Below the pieces are notes generated by a model. It was not told the DNA's origin. It saw only the letters and a program-made list of their open reading frames with translations, and did not search any database. Source: Acidisarcina sp. (GTDB taxonomy: Bacteria > Acidobacteriota > Terriglobia > Terriglobales > Acidobacteriaceae). Taken from it: 64,000 nucleotides of DNA. Positions 55,801 to 63,346 of this stretch are shown in pieces (the stretch's first letter is position 1; each line of letters opens with the position of its first letter). The stretch lies in the NCBI GenBank assembly GCA_035539175.1, contig DATLIY010000012.1, positions 32,846 to 96,845 on the forward strand. Direction: 5' to 3'. A program made the position numbers and the translations under genes.

Positions 55801-57085
55801 TGGCGGAAAAGTTTATGCAGGATCCTGGTCCAGTCCCAGCGGCGGCGGCATCGTGGGAGCGTTTGCTCTCAACACTCCTGTACTTGCGGTGACGCCAACA
55901 TCACTCTCATTTAGCGGGGTGGCAGGAGGAAGCAATCCAGCGGCCGCCGCACTGAACGTTACCAATGGAGGTGGCGGAACGCTGACCTTCACGGCGGCGA
56001 GCGATAGCGGATGGCTAACGGTCTCACCCGTATCGGGAACAGCGCCTCAAACGCTCCAGGTAACTGCTTCGCTTGCGGGTCTGGCGGCGGGAACCTACAC
56101 CGGGCACATCACGGTGACTGCAACGGGCGCGCAGGGTTCTCCAGCAGTGATTGCTGTAACACTGACGGTAGCTGCAACATCTACGTGGAGCATCTCGGGG
56201 TCTGTTACTCCATCCACTTCGGGAAGCGGAACTCTTCTTACGCTGAGTGGTGCGTCGAGTGCGACCACGATCGCAGATAGCCTGGGGAACTACAGCTTTG
56301 CAGGGCTGGCCAATGGGAGTTACACGGTAACGCCCAGCAAGACGGGGTACACGTTCACTCCTCCATCGCAAACGGTGTCGGTGAACGGCGCTAACATTAT
56401 CAGTCTAAACTTTGCTGCGCAGGCAGCAACGACGAATACGCTTGTGATGGATGCGAAGGTTTCTGCAGACTCGAAGACAGCGAGCACCTCCATTGCGACA
56501 TCTGCCTTCTCTACAACATCCGGCAATGAACTGCTCCTGGCGTTTATCAGCACAGACTACATCTCCGGCAGCAATACCACAGTGACAAAAGTGACTGGCG
56601 GCGGACTGACGTGGGCCCTGGTTGTCAGGACCAACGCACAGAGCGGTACAGCGGAGATCTGGCGCGCCTTTTCGCCAACTGTTCTAACAAATGTAACCGT
56701 AACGGCGACAGTATCGCAGAGCGTCTTGTCTTCCATCACCGTGATGAGTTTTTCGGGTGTGGACACATCAGGAACATATGGCTCAGGCGCAATCGGAGCG
56801 ACGGCAAGCAAGAGCGCAAGTTCCGGTGCGCCAACGGCGTCGGTGGTGACCACGCGGAATGGGTCGTGGGTTTTTGGCGTGGGCAACGATTATGACAATG
56901 CAATTGCTCGTACCGTAGGCTCGGGGCAGACTCTGGTTCATCAGGATCTGACGACGACCGGGGACACTTACTGGGTGCAGATGGAAAACGCGCCGACACC
57001 TTTAAGCGGCACGACCGTGACGATTAATGACACTGCACCCACCACTGACCAGTATAACTTGAGTGTGGTAGAGGTACTGCCTTGA
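49874..57085 (+). CDS. Giant secreted multidomain protein: DMFase-like, Ig-like, BACON and PQQ-propeller modules
   Basis: A secreted protein of about 2403 aa. ATG 49874 has GGGAGG 5 bp upstream; a signal peptide ends AKA|Q (mature from 50030). Modules by nucleotide: N,N-dimethylformamidase beta-subunit-like domain (50060-51570; DMLFQTNDETWQAYNAYGG, DSGHDEYWSGPQR); Ig-like (51590-51885); jelly-roll-like module A1 (51895-52530); three carboxypeptidase-regulatory-like repeats (52546-53305; GNYTFANLTGGTYTVTP type); divergent A2 (53310-53920); a fourth repeat; BACON 1 (54170-54465); PQQ-type propeller (54470-55875); BACON 2 (55880-56175); a fifth repeat; A3 (56435-57082), closely similar to A1. 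No membrane anchor, sortase or PEP-CTERM signal was seen. Function unknown; an extracellular enzyme or adhesin is plausible. Confidence 0.9.
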   Translation: MAAWKSNASLADGKKNAFGITASRASAKAGKGVVGWLTLLLFLIGAAHIAKAQTFGCSPAMANDIVCENSKPGNPPSNWAISGAGDSTIQGFATDMSVAQGSTVFFKINTTAAAYKIDIYRLGYYAGNGARKIASISPSVPLPQSQPPCRSDANTNLYDCGTWAVSASWQVPANATSGIYFALLTRTDTGGVNQVFFIVRNDLSHSDMLFQTNDETWQAYNAYGGHSLYGGADTWDLTNRAYKVSYNRPFITRGFSSEASTFVFGAEYPMIRWLEANGYDVTYFTGMDAARNGSLILNHKIYLDSGHDEYWSGPQRANVEAARNAGVNLAFFSGNEIFWKTRWENSIDGTSTAYRTLTCYKETLANAVLDPADPPTWTGTWRDPRFSPPADGGRPENALSGTIFAVNGPGTDNPGNLSILVPAADGKMRFWRNTSIASLSSGQTATLPQGSLGYEWDEDLDNGTRPAGLFDLSTATYSMTTDLLLDYGGTYGAGSATHHMTLYRAPSGALVFGAGTVDWAWGLDANHDNPFFSPNTAADPRMQQATLNLFADMGVQPATLQAGLALATKSTDTVAPTSTITSPLSGATEKLGVQVTITGTATDTGGGVVGGVEISTDGGQSWHPTIGRGSWSYNWTPLVSGSINLLSRAVDDSGNLETPSAGVTVTVPKTPVATDVQISGDTSSPSSTVSTPIFSTSASNELLLAFVATDYLSGANTTVTSVTGGGLTWVLVVRTNAQLGSSEIWRAFAPSPVSNMSVTANLSQSVIASLSVMSFTGVNTSGTNGSGAIGAVKSASASSGAPTATLVTTQANSVVVGVGNDYDNAIARTPGSGQTVFHQYLTPTGDTYWMQRLNLAVPLSGTSATINDTAPTGDRYNLSICEVLASTTQTLSISGTISPASSGSGTQMFLGGSGTAVVTADGSGNYTFANLTGGTYTVTPVKTGYTFTPASLSISLAGSNVTGANFTATASPTYSVSGNISPSAAGSGASVSLVVNGEGGSNQTVIADSSGNFTFTGVLNGSYTITPVKTGYAFSPVNQTISVAGANVSGVSFTGSAIATYTISGAISTSTAGSGTTLTLAPTGSTGSSQTTIADSTGSYSFAGVVNGTYSITPSKTGFTFSPASQSITVNGANISGINFAAQAIVTSNIRFIQKNVNGNEATAASISTTFPANNTAGDFLIVSGDVARPAGPVSISDTLGNTYIPAMSPVSDPNQNVTTYLWYVPSCKGGANTVTLIPSTAAALEIHVSEWSGVSATNPVDKSASATGNSASVSSGAATTTANGELIYGYTFLLNTASAGTGFTSISLVNGDMSEYELQPAAGSIAATFTQTSGYWLALMATFRPSNATQGGISGTISPVSGGSGATVTLSGPVTATATSDSSGNYSFVGLPDGTYTVTPTKSGVSFTPATQSVTVAGTTVTGVNFTANLPVLSVSPTGLFFAAVQGGGNPPTSTVNITNTGGGSFTYTASSDSAWLNATPAIGSAPQQLQVSATINGLAIGSYTGHITITSAGVQGSPAVLTVTLDIGVATDWLTVDHDASRSGNAVDETTINASNVGSLQMAWSTAVDASVTAQPLYVHGISIAGQTRDILIVGTGGNSLYALDALNGAVLWKRNFGAPTPNTWGLPDGFGIEAPPFIDRVAGRIYTVSTDGYFRVISLFDGTDVYPALALIVNPDTNKVWGGLNRVGNSIYIASGSNGGDVAPWRGQVYKVDISSTPTVTGDFVVVPSIPPPNGGGGIWGYGGVSADLATGNIYAASANDSVITSSGTEGYTPYSDSMIALDSSLNLLGTYQPVQPSTYACSGAPCDLDFASTPTFFQPPGCPTMVTAGNKDGRLFLFRTADLMVSGQPLQTLTLNTANDSLGSGGVGGVPAYSPTSNMIFVTTAGSGVIGVAAGVVALQVTSSCTLQVAWSKALGGSGAPNSTPTLANGLVFAGEGNTGIIHAYSQLTGNEVWHNGTQYGASNTFAAPIVAGGKVYAGSWSSPSGGGIVGAFALNTPVLAVTPTSLSFSGVAGGSNPAAAALNVTNGGGGTLTFTAASDSGWLTVSPVSGTAPQTLQVTASLAGLAAGTYTGHITVTATGAQGSPAVIAVTLTVAATSTWSISGSVTPSTSGSGTLLTLSGASSATTIADSLGNYSFAGLANGSYTVTPSKTGYTFTPPSQTVSVNGANIISLNFAAQAATTNTLVMDAKVSADSKTASTSIATSAFSTTSGNELLLAFISTDYISGSNTTVTKVTGGGLTWALVVRTNAQSGTAEIWRAFSPTVLTNVTVTATVSQSVLSSITVMSFSGVDTSGTYGSGAIGATASKSASSGAPTASVVTTRNGSWVFGVGNDYDNAIARTVGSGQTLVHQDLTTTGDTYWVQMENAPTPLSGTTVTINDTAPTTDQYNLSVVEVLP

Positions 57086-57189
57086 GGAGGAGTAAGAGGT
57101 GAGTTGAGGAAGCAGCATGCTTAGCTGCGCGTCACCAGCATCTCTTCCTTTGAGTATTTTGTTGGCCGCTTCGCACGAACTCTCTTATC

Positions 57190-57228
57190 GCATCCTGCTG
57201 CTGTCCGTATTCAACAGCGGCAGGATGC
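57190..57228 (+). terminator. Hairpin after the giant secreted-protein gene
   Basis: A 15-bp stem with one G-U pair (gcatcctgctgctgt / acagcggcaggatgc) and a 9-nt loop lies 105 bp past the stop. It lacks a U-tract but is stable enough to form a 3' end structure. Confidence 0.6.
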
Positions 57229-57708
57229 TATCGATTCCTCCAGCATATGATGTAAGACTCACCGGATTCAGAGGGACTTTCTGAATTCGATGCGGTTCTT
57301 AATCTTCTGCCTGAATCTCTCCGCCGCGATTGAACCTCACATCTGATTTCTACTTCTTTCTACTTCTCACCGAATCCTGACTGCGATGTGCCTTGTCTGC
57401 CAATTTCTGCATGGAAATGCAAAGCTCCGGATAGCGAAATAGACCAACCGTTCAACAATCCCCTGACCAAATCGTGTGATTGTGAACCCTAATGGGGGAT
57501 GGCAGTCTGTAGGAAGACGGAATGAGGGTGTGCATCTCTGGCGCAGATGGGAAGTGTTCTGCTGGAGTGCGAGTAGATTTCACTTCGGGATTTGCATCGA
57601 CCACGGGCGCGTCAGCCGAAGCTATTGCATCGGCGAGCGGCTCAGTATCTCGTGTCCTCCCTTGAATCTGCTCAAAACCAGGCGCGTCTGCAGGTTCTTG
57701 AAGAGGTG
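57229..57708. other. Long intergenic region before the ASH-repeat gene
   Basis: About 480 bp with no credible gene. Short plus-strand frames here lack protein-like composition. It presumably contains the promoter of the ASH-repeat gene; no consensus could be fixed. Confidence 0.4.
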
Positions 57709-59433
57709 ATGTCAGTGTCCTATGCCTCCATTGTTTTTTCCCGGGCTTGTCGCCTTTTCATCTCTAGAAAAAGTATCGGCGAATGCACTTCGCAAGCAAA
57801 GATGCGCACCATTATGACGGTGACGCTTGCCTGCAACCTGATCGCAGCAATGTGTGGTTGCGGCTTTCAACTCAACGGATTGCCCTCCAACGCAATTCGA
57901 GTTTCGCCAGGTTCACTCACCTTTGGGAATGTCCCTGTTGGACGGGCCGTGACGAGCCAACTGGATGTCACGAATGTAAGTGCCGAGACTGTTGTGATCG
58001 CCGATGTGAGTGCTGGCGGTCAACCTTTCTCCGTATCTAGCCCTGCAGCAACTCCAATCAGTATTCCCGCATTTGGTTCTCATACGTTCAAGATTGGCTT
58101 CAGACCGGATAAGTCAATGCGATATTCCGGTCAGCTTACGCTCAAGGACACGTCAGCTAAGCCGATCGCAGAGATCCCGATCGCCGGTGCGGGCACTTCG
58201 GATGCCGTGCCGCAATTGGCAATAAGTGCATCGAGCTTGAACTTCGGCAGCGTGATTGTGAACTCCGTATCGACGCAGGCGGTGACGCTGACCTCGACGG
58301 GCACGGCACCAGTTACGATTAGCGGGGTATCTGTGACAGGCACAGGTTTTACAGTTACAGGTACGACCTTTCCGATGACGCTGAATCCGAGCGAGCCAGT
58401 GACGCTGCAGGTTCAGTTCCAGCCAACCGTAGCAGGAACAGCGAGCGGTCAGTTGATCGTCGGCAGCAATTCCTCCACCGGCGGTATGGCTACGGTAGCT
58501 CTGAGCGGCACAGGCACAGCAGTGTCGCCAAGTCCGCAGACGAGCCCACAGTTGTCTCTAAGTGCATCGAGCTTGAACTTCGGCAGTGTGATTGTGAACT
58601 CCGTATCGACGCAGGCGGTGACGTTGACCTCGACAGGCACGGCACCAGTTACGATCAGCAGCGCAACGCTTGCCGGCACGGGCTTTACCACGTCAGGCCT
58701 CAGCCTTCCGGTTACGCTGGATCCAAATCTGGCGGTGACGCTGCAGATCCAATTTAACCCAACCGCAGGGGGAGCAGCGGCGGGTCAACTGTTGATCCAG
58801 AGCAATTCGTCGAGCGGAAGCACTGTTGTCGTCGCTTTGAGTGGTACAGGAGTGGCGGCTTTAAACCCGCAGTTATCTGTGAGTGCATCTAACCTGGACT
58901 TCGGCAGCGTGCCGCTAAATTCTGTATCGACGCAGTCGATTACGCTGACCTCGACAGGCACATCTCCAGTGACCATTTCTTCGGCAATACCAGCTGGTGC
59001 GGGATTTACGCTTTCAGGGGCCAGCTTCCCATTGATGCTGGATCCCGGCCAGGCGACAACACTGTGGGCCCAGTTCACGCCAACCACTATGGGGACAGCT
59101 ACCGGTCAACTGACCATCAGCAGCAATTCGCTGAGCAGCAGTACTATTGTCGTCGCATTCAGCGGAAACGGCACGAGCGGCTCCTCGCAACATGTGGTCG
59201 ATCTGCGCTGGAATGCGCCGAAGGGCTCGCTGGCGCAGTTGGCCGGCTACAACATCTATCGATCGTCCTATGGCGATTCTTTCCAGTTGTTGAATCAGGC
59301 GCCGAATCTGCAGACCACCTACGTGGACAGCACAATCGAAAGTGGCGTTGCCTATAGCTATATTGTGAAGAGCGTCGATTTGAGCGGAATGGAGAGTGAT
59401 CCGACGAATGAGGCGACGGTGATCGTCCCATAG
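57709..59433 (+). CDS. ASH-repeat (choice-of-anchor D) protein with C-terminal fibronectin type III domain
   Basis: Exported protein of about 574 aa, probably a lipoprotein or secreted. The inner ATG 57802 (MRTIMTVTLACNLIAAMC) looks like a signal peptide and may be the true start; its AAMC is a weak lipobox. Four ASH/choice-of-anchor-D beta-sandwich repeats follow. The first is divergent (VSPGSLTFGNVPVGRAV); three share the ASSLNFGSVIVNSVSTQ pattern, spaced 112 and 107 codons. The last about 90 residues form a fibronectin type III-like domain (VVDLRWNAPKGSLAQLAGYN, then YSYIVKSVDLSGMES). Two repeats are almost identical in DNA, suggesting recent duplication. Surface display or binding is likely by family. 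Confidence 0.8.
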   Translation: MSVSYASIVFSRACRLFISRKSIGECTSQAKMRTIMTVTLACNLIAAMCGCGFQLNGLPSNAIRVSPGSLTFGNVPVGRAVTSQLDVTNVSAETVVIADVSAGGQPFSVSSPAATPISIPAFGSHTFKIGFRPDKSMRYSGQLTLKDTSAKPIAEIPIAGAGTSDAVPQLAISASSLNFGSVIVNSVSTQAVTLTSTGTAPVTISGVSVTGTGFTVTGTTFPMTLNPSEPVTLQVQFQPTVAGTASGQLIVGSNSSTGGMATVALSGTGTAVSPSPQTSPQLSLSASSLNFGSVIVNSVSTQAVTLTSTGTAPVTISSATLAGTGFTTSGLSLPVTLDPNLAVTLQIQFNPTAGGAAAGQLLIQSNSSSGSTVVVALSGTGVAALNPQLSVSASNLDFGSVPLNSVSTQSITLTSTGTSPVTISSAIPAGAGFTLSGASFPLMLDPGQATTLWAQFTPTTMGTATGQLTISSNSLSSSTIVVAFSGNGTSGSSQHVVDLRWNAPKGSLAQLAGYNIYRSSYGDSFQLLNQAPNLQTTYVDSTIESGVAYSYIVKSVDLSGMESDPTNEATVIVP

Positions 59434-59477
59434 ACCGTGTGTAGATAGGCGGAGGGGCACATGGTTGGAGGATACGA

Positions 59478-59508
59478 AGGACGGCGGTGCATCCAAATCC
59501 ACCGTCCT
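59478..59508. terminator. Weak hairpin between convergent genes
   Basis: A 7-bp inverted repeat (aggacgg / ccgtcct) with a 17-nt loop lies between the convergent ASH-repeat and sigma-54 activator genes. No U-tract. Confidence 0.3.
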
Positions 59509-59528
59509 CCCTGGAAGCAGGCAAATGC

Positions 59529-60947
59529 TTATGCTGTCAGGCCGTGCTGCTGGATCTTATAGAGCAGCGCGCGATAACTGATGTTCAGGTTTGTCGCCGC
59601 CCGTCTGCGATTCCATCCCGAGGCGGATAACGCATCCTGGATCATGCGAATTTCGGTCTGATTTTTGACGCCGTTCACTACGCCTTTCATACCCGCTAAA
59701 ACAGGGGGCTTCATCTCCATCGCGGGTTCTGAGATGGGGATTGGCGCGGACACGGCAGATGCTGACCGCGTCTTGGCCCGCAGGTCATTATAGGCACCCT
59801 CCTGATCCTGCAGGATAATCATGCGAGTGACGAAGTTCCGCAGTTCGCGAAGATTGCCTGGCCAGTGGTACTCCATAGCTGCCTCAATTACCTGTCCTGA
59901 GAAAGCGAATGGCTGCTGTCCGAGCTCGACTGTTCCTCGCTGCATCAACTGCTCCATAAAAAGAGGAATCTCCTGACGGCGTTCGCGGAGAGGAGGTATG
60001 GAGATGGTGAAAGCATTGAGGCGGTAATAGAGATCTTCGCGGAAGCGCTTCTCTTCAATCGCCTCCTGCATGTTGATGTTGGTGGCGGCCAGAACGCGAA
60101 CATCGACCTGCGTCGTGGTGCGCGCTCCCAGGCGGGCAAAGGATCCGTCCTGGAGAACATGAAGCAGCTTGGCCTGCATCTGTGGGCTCATCTCGCCAAT
60201 TTCATCCAGCAGCAGAGTGCCCTTGTTTGCGAGTTCGAATTTGCCCGGCTTGGACTTTACGGCTCCCGTGAAAGCACCGGCCTCATAGCCGAAGAGTTCG
60301 CTCTCTAGAAGTTCGGTGGGAAGAGCCGCACAGTTTACGTTGAGAAACTTCTTCTCTGAACGGGAGTGGTATTTGTGCAACAGCATCGCCACGACTTCTT
60401 TACCTACGCCACTTTCGCCTAGTATAAGGACGGGAATATCGACTGGAGCGAGGATTCGGATGTCTTTGTAGATCTGCAGCATTACCGGAGACGCAGCCAG
60501 GAAGAAACGGTTGTTGTCCAGCTCTTCCAGGTGATAACTCTGTGTTTTGTCAGCGATAGAGCTAGCCGCAAGAGAGGCATCGATCTTGGGCTGAGAGGTG
60601 AATCGCTCCAGATCCTGTCGCAGCAATGGCTTTCTCAGGATCGTATGGATATTCCATCTGGCCGCATGGCTTTTCCACGAGATGTCTCCCATTTCCGAGA
60701 GGATGCAGAGCCGATCGCTGCCGATGGTTTGCATGAGTGCGGGAACAAACAGGCCATCCTTCGATCTGTTCCTGGATGCGTCAAAAAACAGGTAATCCGC
60801 TACCAACCCTTTACGCAAGAGCTGGAGCGCCTCCTGGGACGAGGGCACGCACATGGCCTCGTAACCTTCGGATTCCAAAGCATTGAGAATCAAATTGCAG
60901 ACATTAGTGTCGTCGCTGATAGCGAGAATTTGAACCTGGCGCGTCAT
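59529..60947 (-). CDS. Sigma-54-dependent response regulator (NtrC type)
   Basis: A 472-aa activator. The N-terminus is a receiver-like domain with acidic D12/D13, a probable phosphoacceptor D56 (FFDAS) and K106 (LRKPL), so it could be phosphorylated, although the sequence is divergent. The AAA+ domain has Walker A GESGVGKE (177-184), the sigma-54-contacting GAFTGA (224-229) and Walker B LLLDEI (D248, E249). The C-terminal Fis-type helix-turn-helix is near 430-470 (EIRMIQDALSASGWNRRRAA). No histidine kinase gene is in the window. It probably controls nearby or distant surface-polymer genes, but that is inference. Confidence 0.93.
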   Translation of the reverse strand: MTRQVQILAISDDTNVCNLILNALESEGYEAMCVPSSQEALQLLRKGLVADYLFFDASRNRSKDGLFVPALMQTIGSDRLCILSEMGDISWKSHAARWNIHTILRKPLLRQDLERFTSQPKIDASLAASSIADKTQSYHLEELDNNRFFLAASPVMLQIYKDIRILAPVDIPVLILGESGVGKEVVAMLLHKYHSRSEKKFLNVNCAALPTELLESELFGYEAGAFTGAVKSKPGKFELANKGTLLLDEIGEMSPQMQAKLLHVLQDGSFARLGARTTTQVDVRVLAATNINMQEAIEEKRFREDLYYRLNAFTISIPPLRERRQEIPLFMEQLMQRGTVELGQQPFAFSGQVIEAAMEYHWPGNLRELRNFVTRMIILQDQEGAYNDLRAKTRSASAVSAPIPISEPAMEMKPPVLAGMKGVVNGVKNQTEIRMIQDALSASGWNRRRAATNLNISYRALLYKIQQHGLTA

Positions 60948-61549
60948 CGATACACCTCAAGGGGAATAGAAAAAGAACCGTCACGCGTTTGGAGCCGGAG
61001 GGTGCTGATTGTTTCTAATCTGGCACGAGCTCTATAACTCCACGCCTGGCTCACTGCATGTATGTTTTTGCAGGAAGCCCGGACAACCAATGGAAGAAAA
61101 CAGGAAGGCTGTTGCCTATCGGCGTCAGCGAAAAATAGTGTGAACAGGGCCCAGTTCATTTCAAATCCCTCAGGCGTAATGATCGGATGCGTTACCTTTT
61201 TTGGTTCATTCCAAGGTCTGAAACGTCTGACCGATCCCTGAAGCAACGCGACTTTAGCGCCATCCCCCCAAAGTGTCAAACGAAAAAATGCAAGTGTTAG
61301 ATACTAATTTTGCATACCTAGAGTATGTCGCGTAAGACATTGAATACAAAGGATAAGCGGATGATGAGAGGATGATGGAAATTTCTTTCGAAGGAACAAG
61401 ACAGGATAAAAATGTGCTAGTTACTTACTCACATATAGGTAACCTATGCGTACTCATTGCACACATTATGGAAGGAGTTCAGGCGGACCTGAAAAATTCC
61501 TACGACGGAAAGATTTCTGGAGATCAGTGACGGTGTTCGGAAATATAAT
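60948..61549. other. Long AT-rich intergenic region
   Basis: About 600 bp upstream of the activator gene, between it and the epimerase gene that also reads leftward. It contains no convincing gene; tiny open frames (for example 15-20 codons near 61290 and 61370) have no Shine-Dalgarno. It is clearly AT-richer from 61280 to 61520. It should hold the activator promoter. Confidence 0.45.
61435..61447. promoter_or_regulatory. Palindrome ATAGGT-A-ACCTAT
   Basis: A 13-bp perfect palindrome with one central base, in the AT-rich gap upstream of the sigma-54 activator gene. It could be an operator; the binding protein is unknown. Confidence 0.4.
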
Positions 61550-61585
61550 ACCCGGCGCCATATTGGGGAGACACTTGCGCCGGGT
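61550..61585 (-). terminator. Probable terminator of the epimerase gene
   Basis: A 9-bp stem (acccggcgc / gcgccgggt) with an 18-nt loop begins 31 bp beyond the epimerase stop. Read on the minus strand it is followed by an AT-rich ATTATATTT stretch. Confidence 0.6.
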
Positions 61586-61616
61586 TCGGATCCTTTATTT
61601 CCCTTAAGGGCCTGGG

Positions 61617-62585
61617 TCAGATTTTTCTGCCTTCCGCTCCTGCCGCCTGTTCATCCAGATACCACGCCACGGTCTGTCTCAAGCCCTCGTAAAAGTCGGC
61701 AGCGGGGCGATAGCCGAGCTCGGTGCTGGCGCGCTCGATGCTGGCTAGGGAGTGCTGGACGTCACCCTCCCGGGGAGGGCCATAGATTGGCTGCCGCCGG
61801 AAGCTTAGAAGCTCCGCGATAGCAGCGTAGACCTCGTTGAGGGTATGGCTTCTGCCGGTACCGATGTTGAAGACGCGTCCGGTGGCGACTTCGCGAGGGG
61901 CAGCAAGGGCCAGCAGGTTTGCATTCACCGCGTTGCTCACAAACGTGAAGTCGCGGCTCTGTTCCCCCGTGCCGAAGATGGTGGGAGTTTCGCCAGCCAT
62001 CATTTTGTAGGTGAACTGGGCGATGACGCCGGAATAGGGCGAGTCTGCGGCCTGGCGTGGACCAAAGATGTTGAAGTAACGGAGGCACACGGTTTCCAGT
62101 CCATAAACCCGCCAGAATGCTTGCATGTAATACTCTCCCGTCAACTTTTGGACGGCGTAGGGAGATAGCGGCATCGGCAACATGAGTTCCTGCTTGGGCT
62201 GCGTTGGCTGGTCTCCGTAGGCCGAGGACGAGGCGGCATAGACTATGCGGCGGACTCCGGCATCGCGCGCTGCGAGCAGAAGATTCAAAGTTCCGTTGAT
62301 ATTGGAATTGTGCGTCAGAAGAGGGTCTTTGACCGAGCGCGGCACGGACGCCATGGCCGCTTGATGCGATATAAAATCTACTCCCTCACATGCTGTCCGC
62401 AAGCCTGCCATGTCCTGCAAATCCATTTCCTCAAAGGAAATTGCTTGCCGGATGTCGGCGAGGTTCTCGAGCTTTCCCGTCGAGAGATTGTCGATTCCAC
62501 GTACCTCATGTCCCTGGCTGACCAGAGCGCGTGCCAACGTAGAGCCAATGAATCCGGCAATTCCTGTAATCAGATAACGAGCCAT
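61617..62585 (-). CDS. NAD-dependent sugar epimerase (UDP-glucose 4-epimerase-like)
   Basis: Extended short-chain dehydrogenase of 322 aa. The Rossmann motif is TGIAGFIGS at residues 7-15; the catalytic serine lies in YAASSSAYGD and the YxxxK pair in SPYAVQKLTGEYY. RYFNIFGPRQ and VFNIGTGRSHTLNE are shared with GalE/WbpP-type UDP-hexose epimerases. GGAGG lies 4 bp before ATG 62585. Typical role: supply of UDP-galactose, UDP-GalNAc or UDP-GalA for LPS or exopolysaccharide. The substrate cannot be settled from sequence alone. Confidence 0.9.
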   Translation of the reverse strand: MARYLITGIAGFIGSTLARALVSQGHEVRGIDNLSTGKLENLADIRQAISFEEMDLQDMAGLRTACEGVDFISHQAAMASVPRSVKDPLLTHNSNINGTLNLLLAARDAGVRRIVYAASSSAYGDQPTQPKQELMLPMPLSPYAVQKLTGEYYMQAFWRVYGLETVCLRYFNIFGPRQAADSPYSGVIAQFTYKMMAGETPTIFGTGEQSRDFTFVSNAVNANLLALAAPREVATGRVFNIGTGRSHTLNEVYAAIAELLSFRRQPIYGPPREGDVQHSLASIERASTELGYRPAADFYEGLRQTVAWYLDEQAAGAEGRKI

Positions 62586-62797
62586 TTACCCTCCACCTCA
62601 AGAATACCTTTCGCGGGTCCGGTCGCGAGATGCGCGGCAAAAAAAGGATTCTGAATTTGTTGCTTTGCGTCGGCGCAGCAATCGACCTTCCCGGGGAACA
62701 ACGCTGCCCTTGAGCTGCGAGGCAACACGCACAAGCTTCACTTTCAGCTATAGGGAATCATCTTTAGAAGTGGAAGCCGACATCGAGACACTCATCG

Positions 62798-62841
62798 ATC
62801 CTAACAATTGTTTATGAAGTTCATCCTAACAACGGTTTATG
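62798..62841. repeat. Two direct repeats with 25-bp period
   Basis: atcctaacaattgtttatg (62798-62816) and atcctaacaacggtttatg (62823-62841) differ at two bases. The period is about 2.4 helical turns, so they could be two binding sites upstream of the epimerase gene. Confidence 0.6.
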
Positions 62842-63138
62842 GGGTTTTGGCAAAGATACTGTTTTCGTCTGTGCACGATGATGGCTTCGCGCGGATCGCG
62901 TAGAGAAGAGACTCATCGGATATGATCGCGAATCCCTTTCAGGAATCCATCGCAGATCGTTGGTAACCCTTCGTCGCTGCATTAGGAACTTCACGTGCAG
63001 GGGTCAAAGCAAAATCAGAGAAGTCATTCAGGCTGCAAGCTCCTGTAGGCGCGGGTCGATGCGCGCATTCACTGAATTCTTTAGACTTCCGCGGAAATCC
63101 CTGTGCTACGCGCAGAAATCCGGGCCGGAAAATTCCGG

Positions 63139-63168
63139 TGTAGTTCTTACGATCCCTGTAGTTCTTAC
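63139..63168. repeat. Direct repeat tgtagttcttac
   Basis: Two identical 12-bp copies (63139-63150 and 63157-63168) separated by six bases, upstream of the last gene. Adjacent to the palindrome at 63125-63138. Confidence 0.55.
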
Positions 63169-63346
63169 CTGCACTTGCTACATAGCACTTACGAGGTAGG
63201 GCGAAATACTGGCTTGCGTGCAAGCCTTATTGTGCAGTCCTTGTTGTTGAACCTGAACTGGAGGCGCCGATTTGCTGAGCACTTCGACCTGAGCATTGAT
63301 CAGAGTCATTGGCACTCGTCACGAAGGAAAGGTGGTACGTCTTTCG

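Larger units (their letters stand above)
62586..63346. other. Long intergenic region with short repeats
   Basis: About 760 bp between divergent genes. It holds paired direct repeats near 62798-62841 and 63139-63168 and small palindromes such as ccggaa-aa-ttccgg (63125-63138) and ggcttgc-gt-gcaagcc (63211-63226). Minus-strand open frames here lack convincing coding features. It probably contains promoters for both neighbours. Confidence 0.45.

Noticed and set aside
61021..61036. TGGCAC as a sigma-54 -24 element before the activator gene
   Set aside because: The -12 TTGC element is absent at the required spacing, and it points the wrong way for the activator gene.
60944..61279. 111-codon minus-strand frame upstream of the activator
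   Set aside because: No Shine-Dalgarno, no domain, and it overlaps the activator start; likely leader sequence.
63310..63325. TGGCAC as a sigma-54 promoter for the final gene
   Set aside because: No GC at the -12 position, and it is too close to the start codon.
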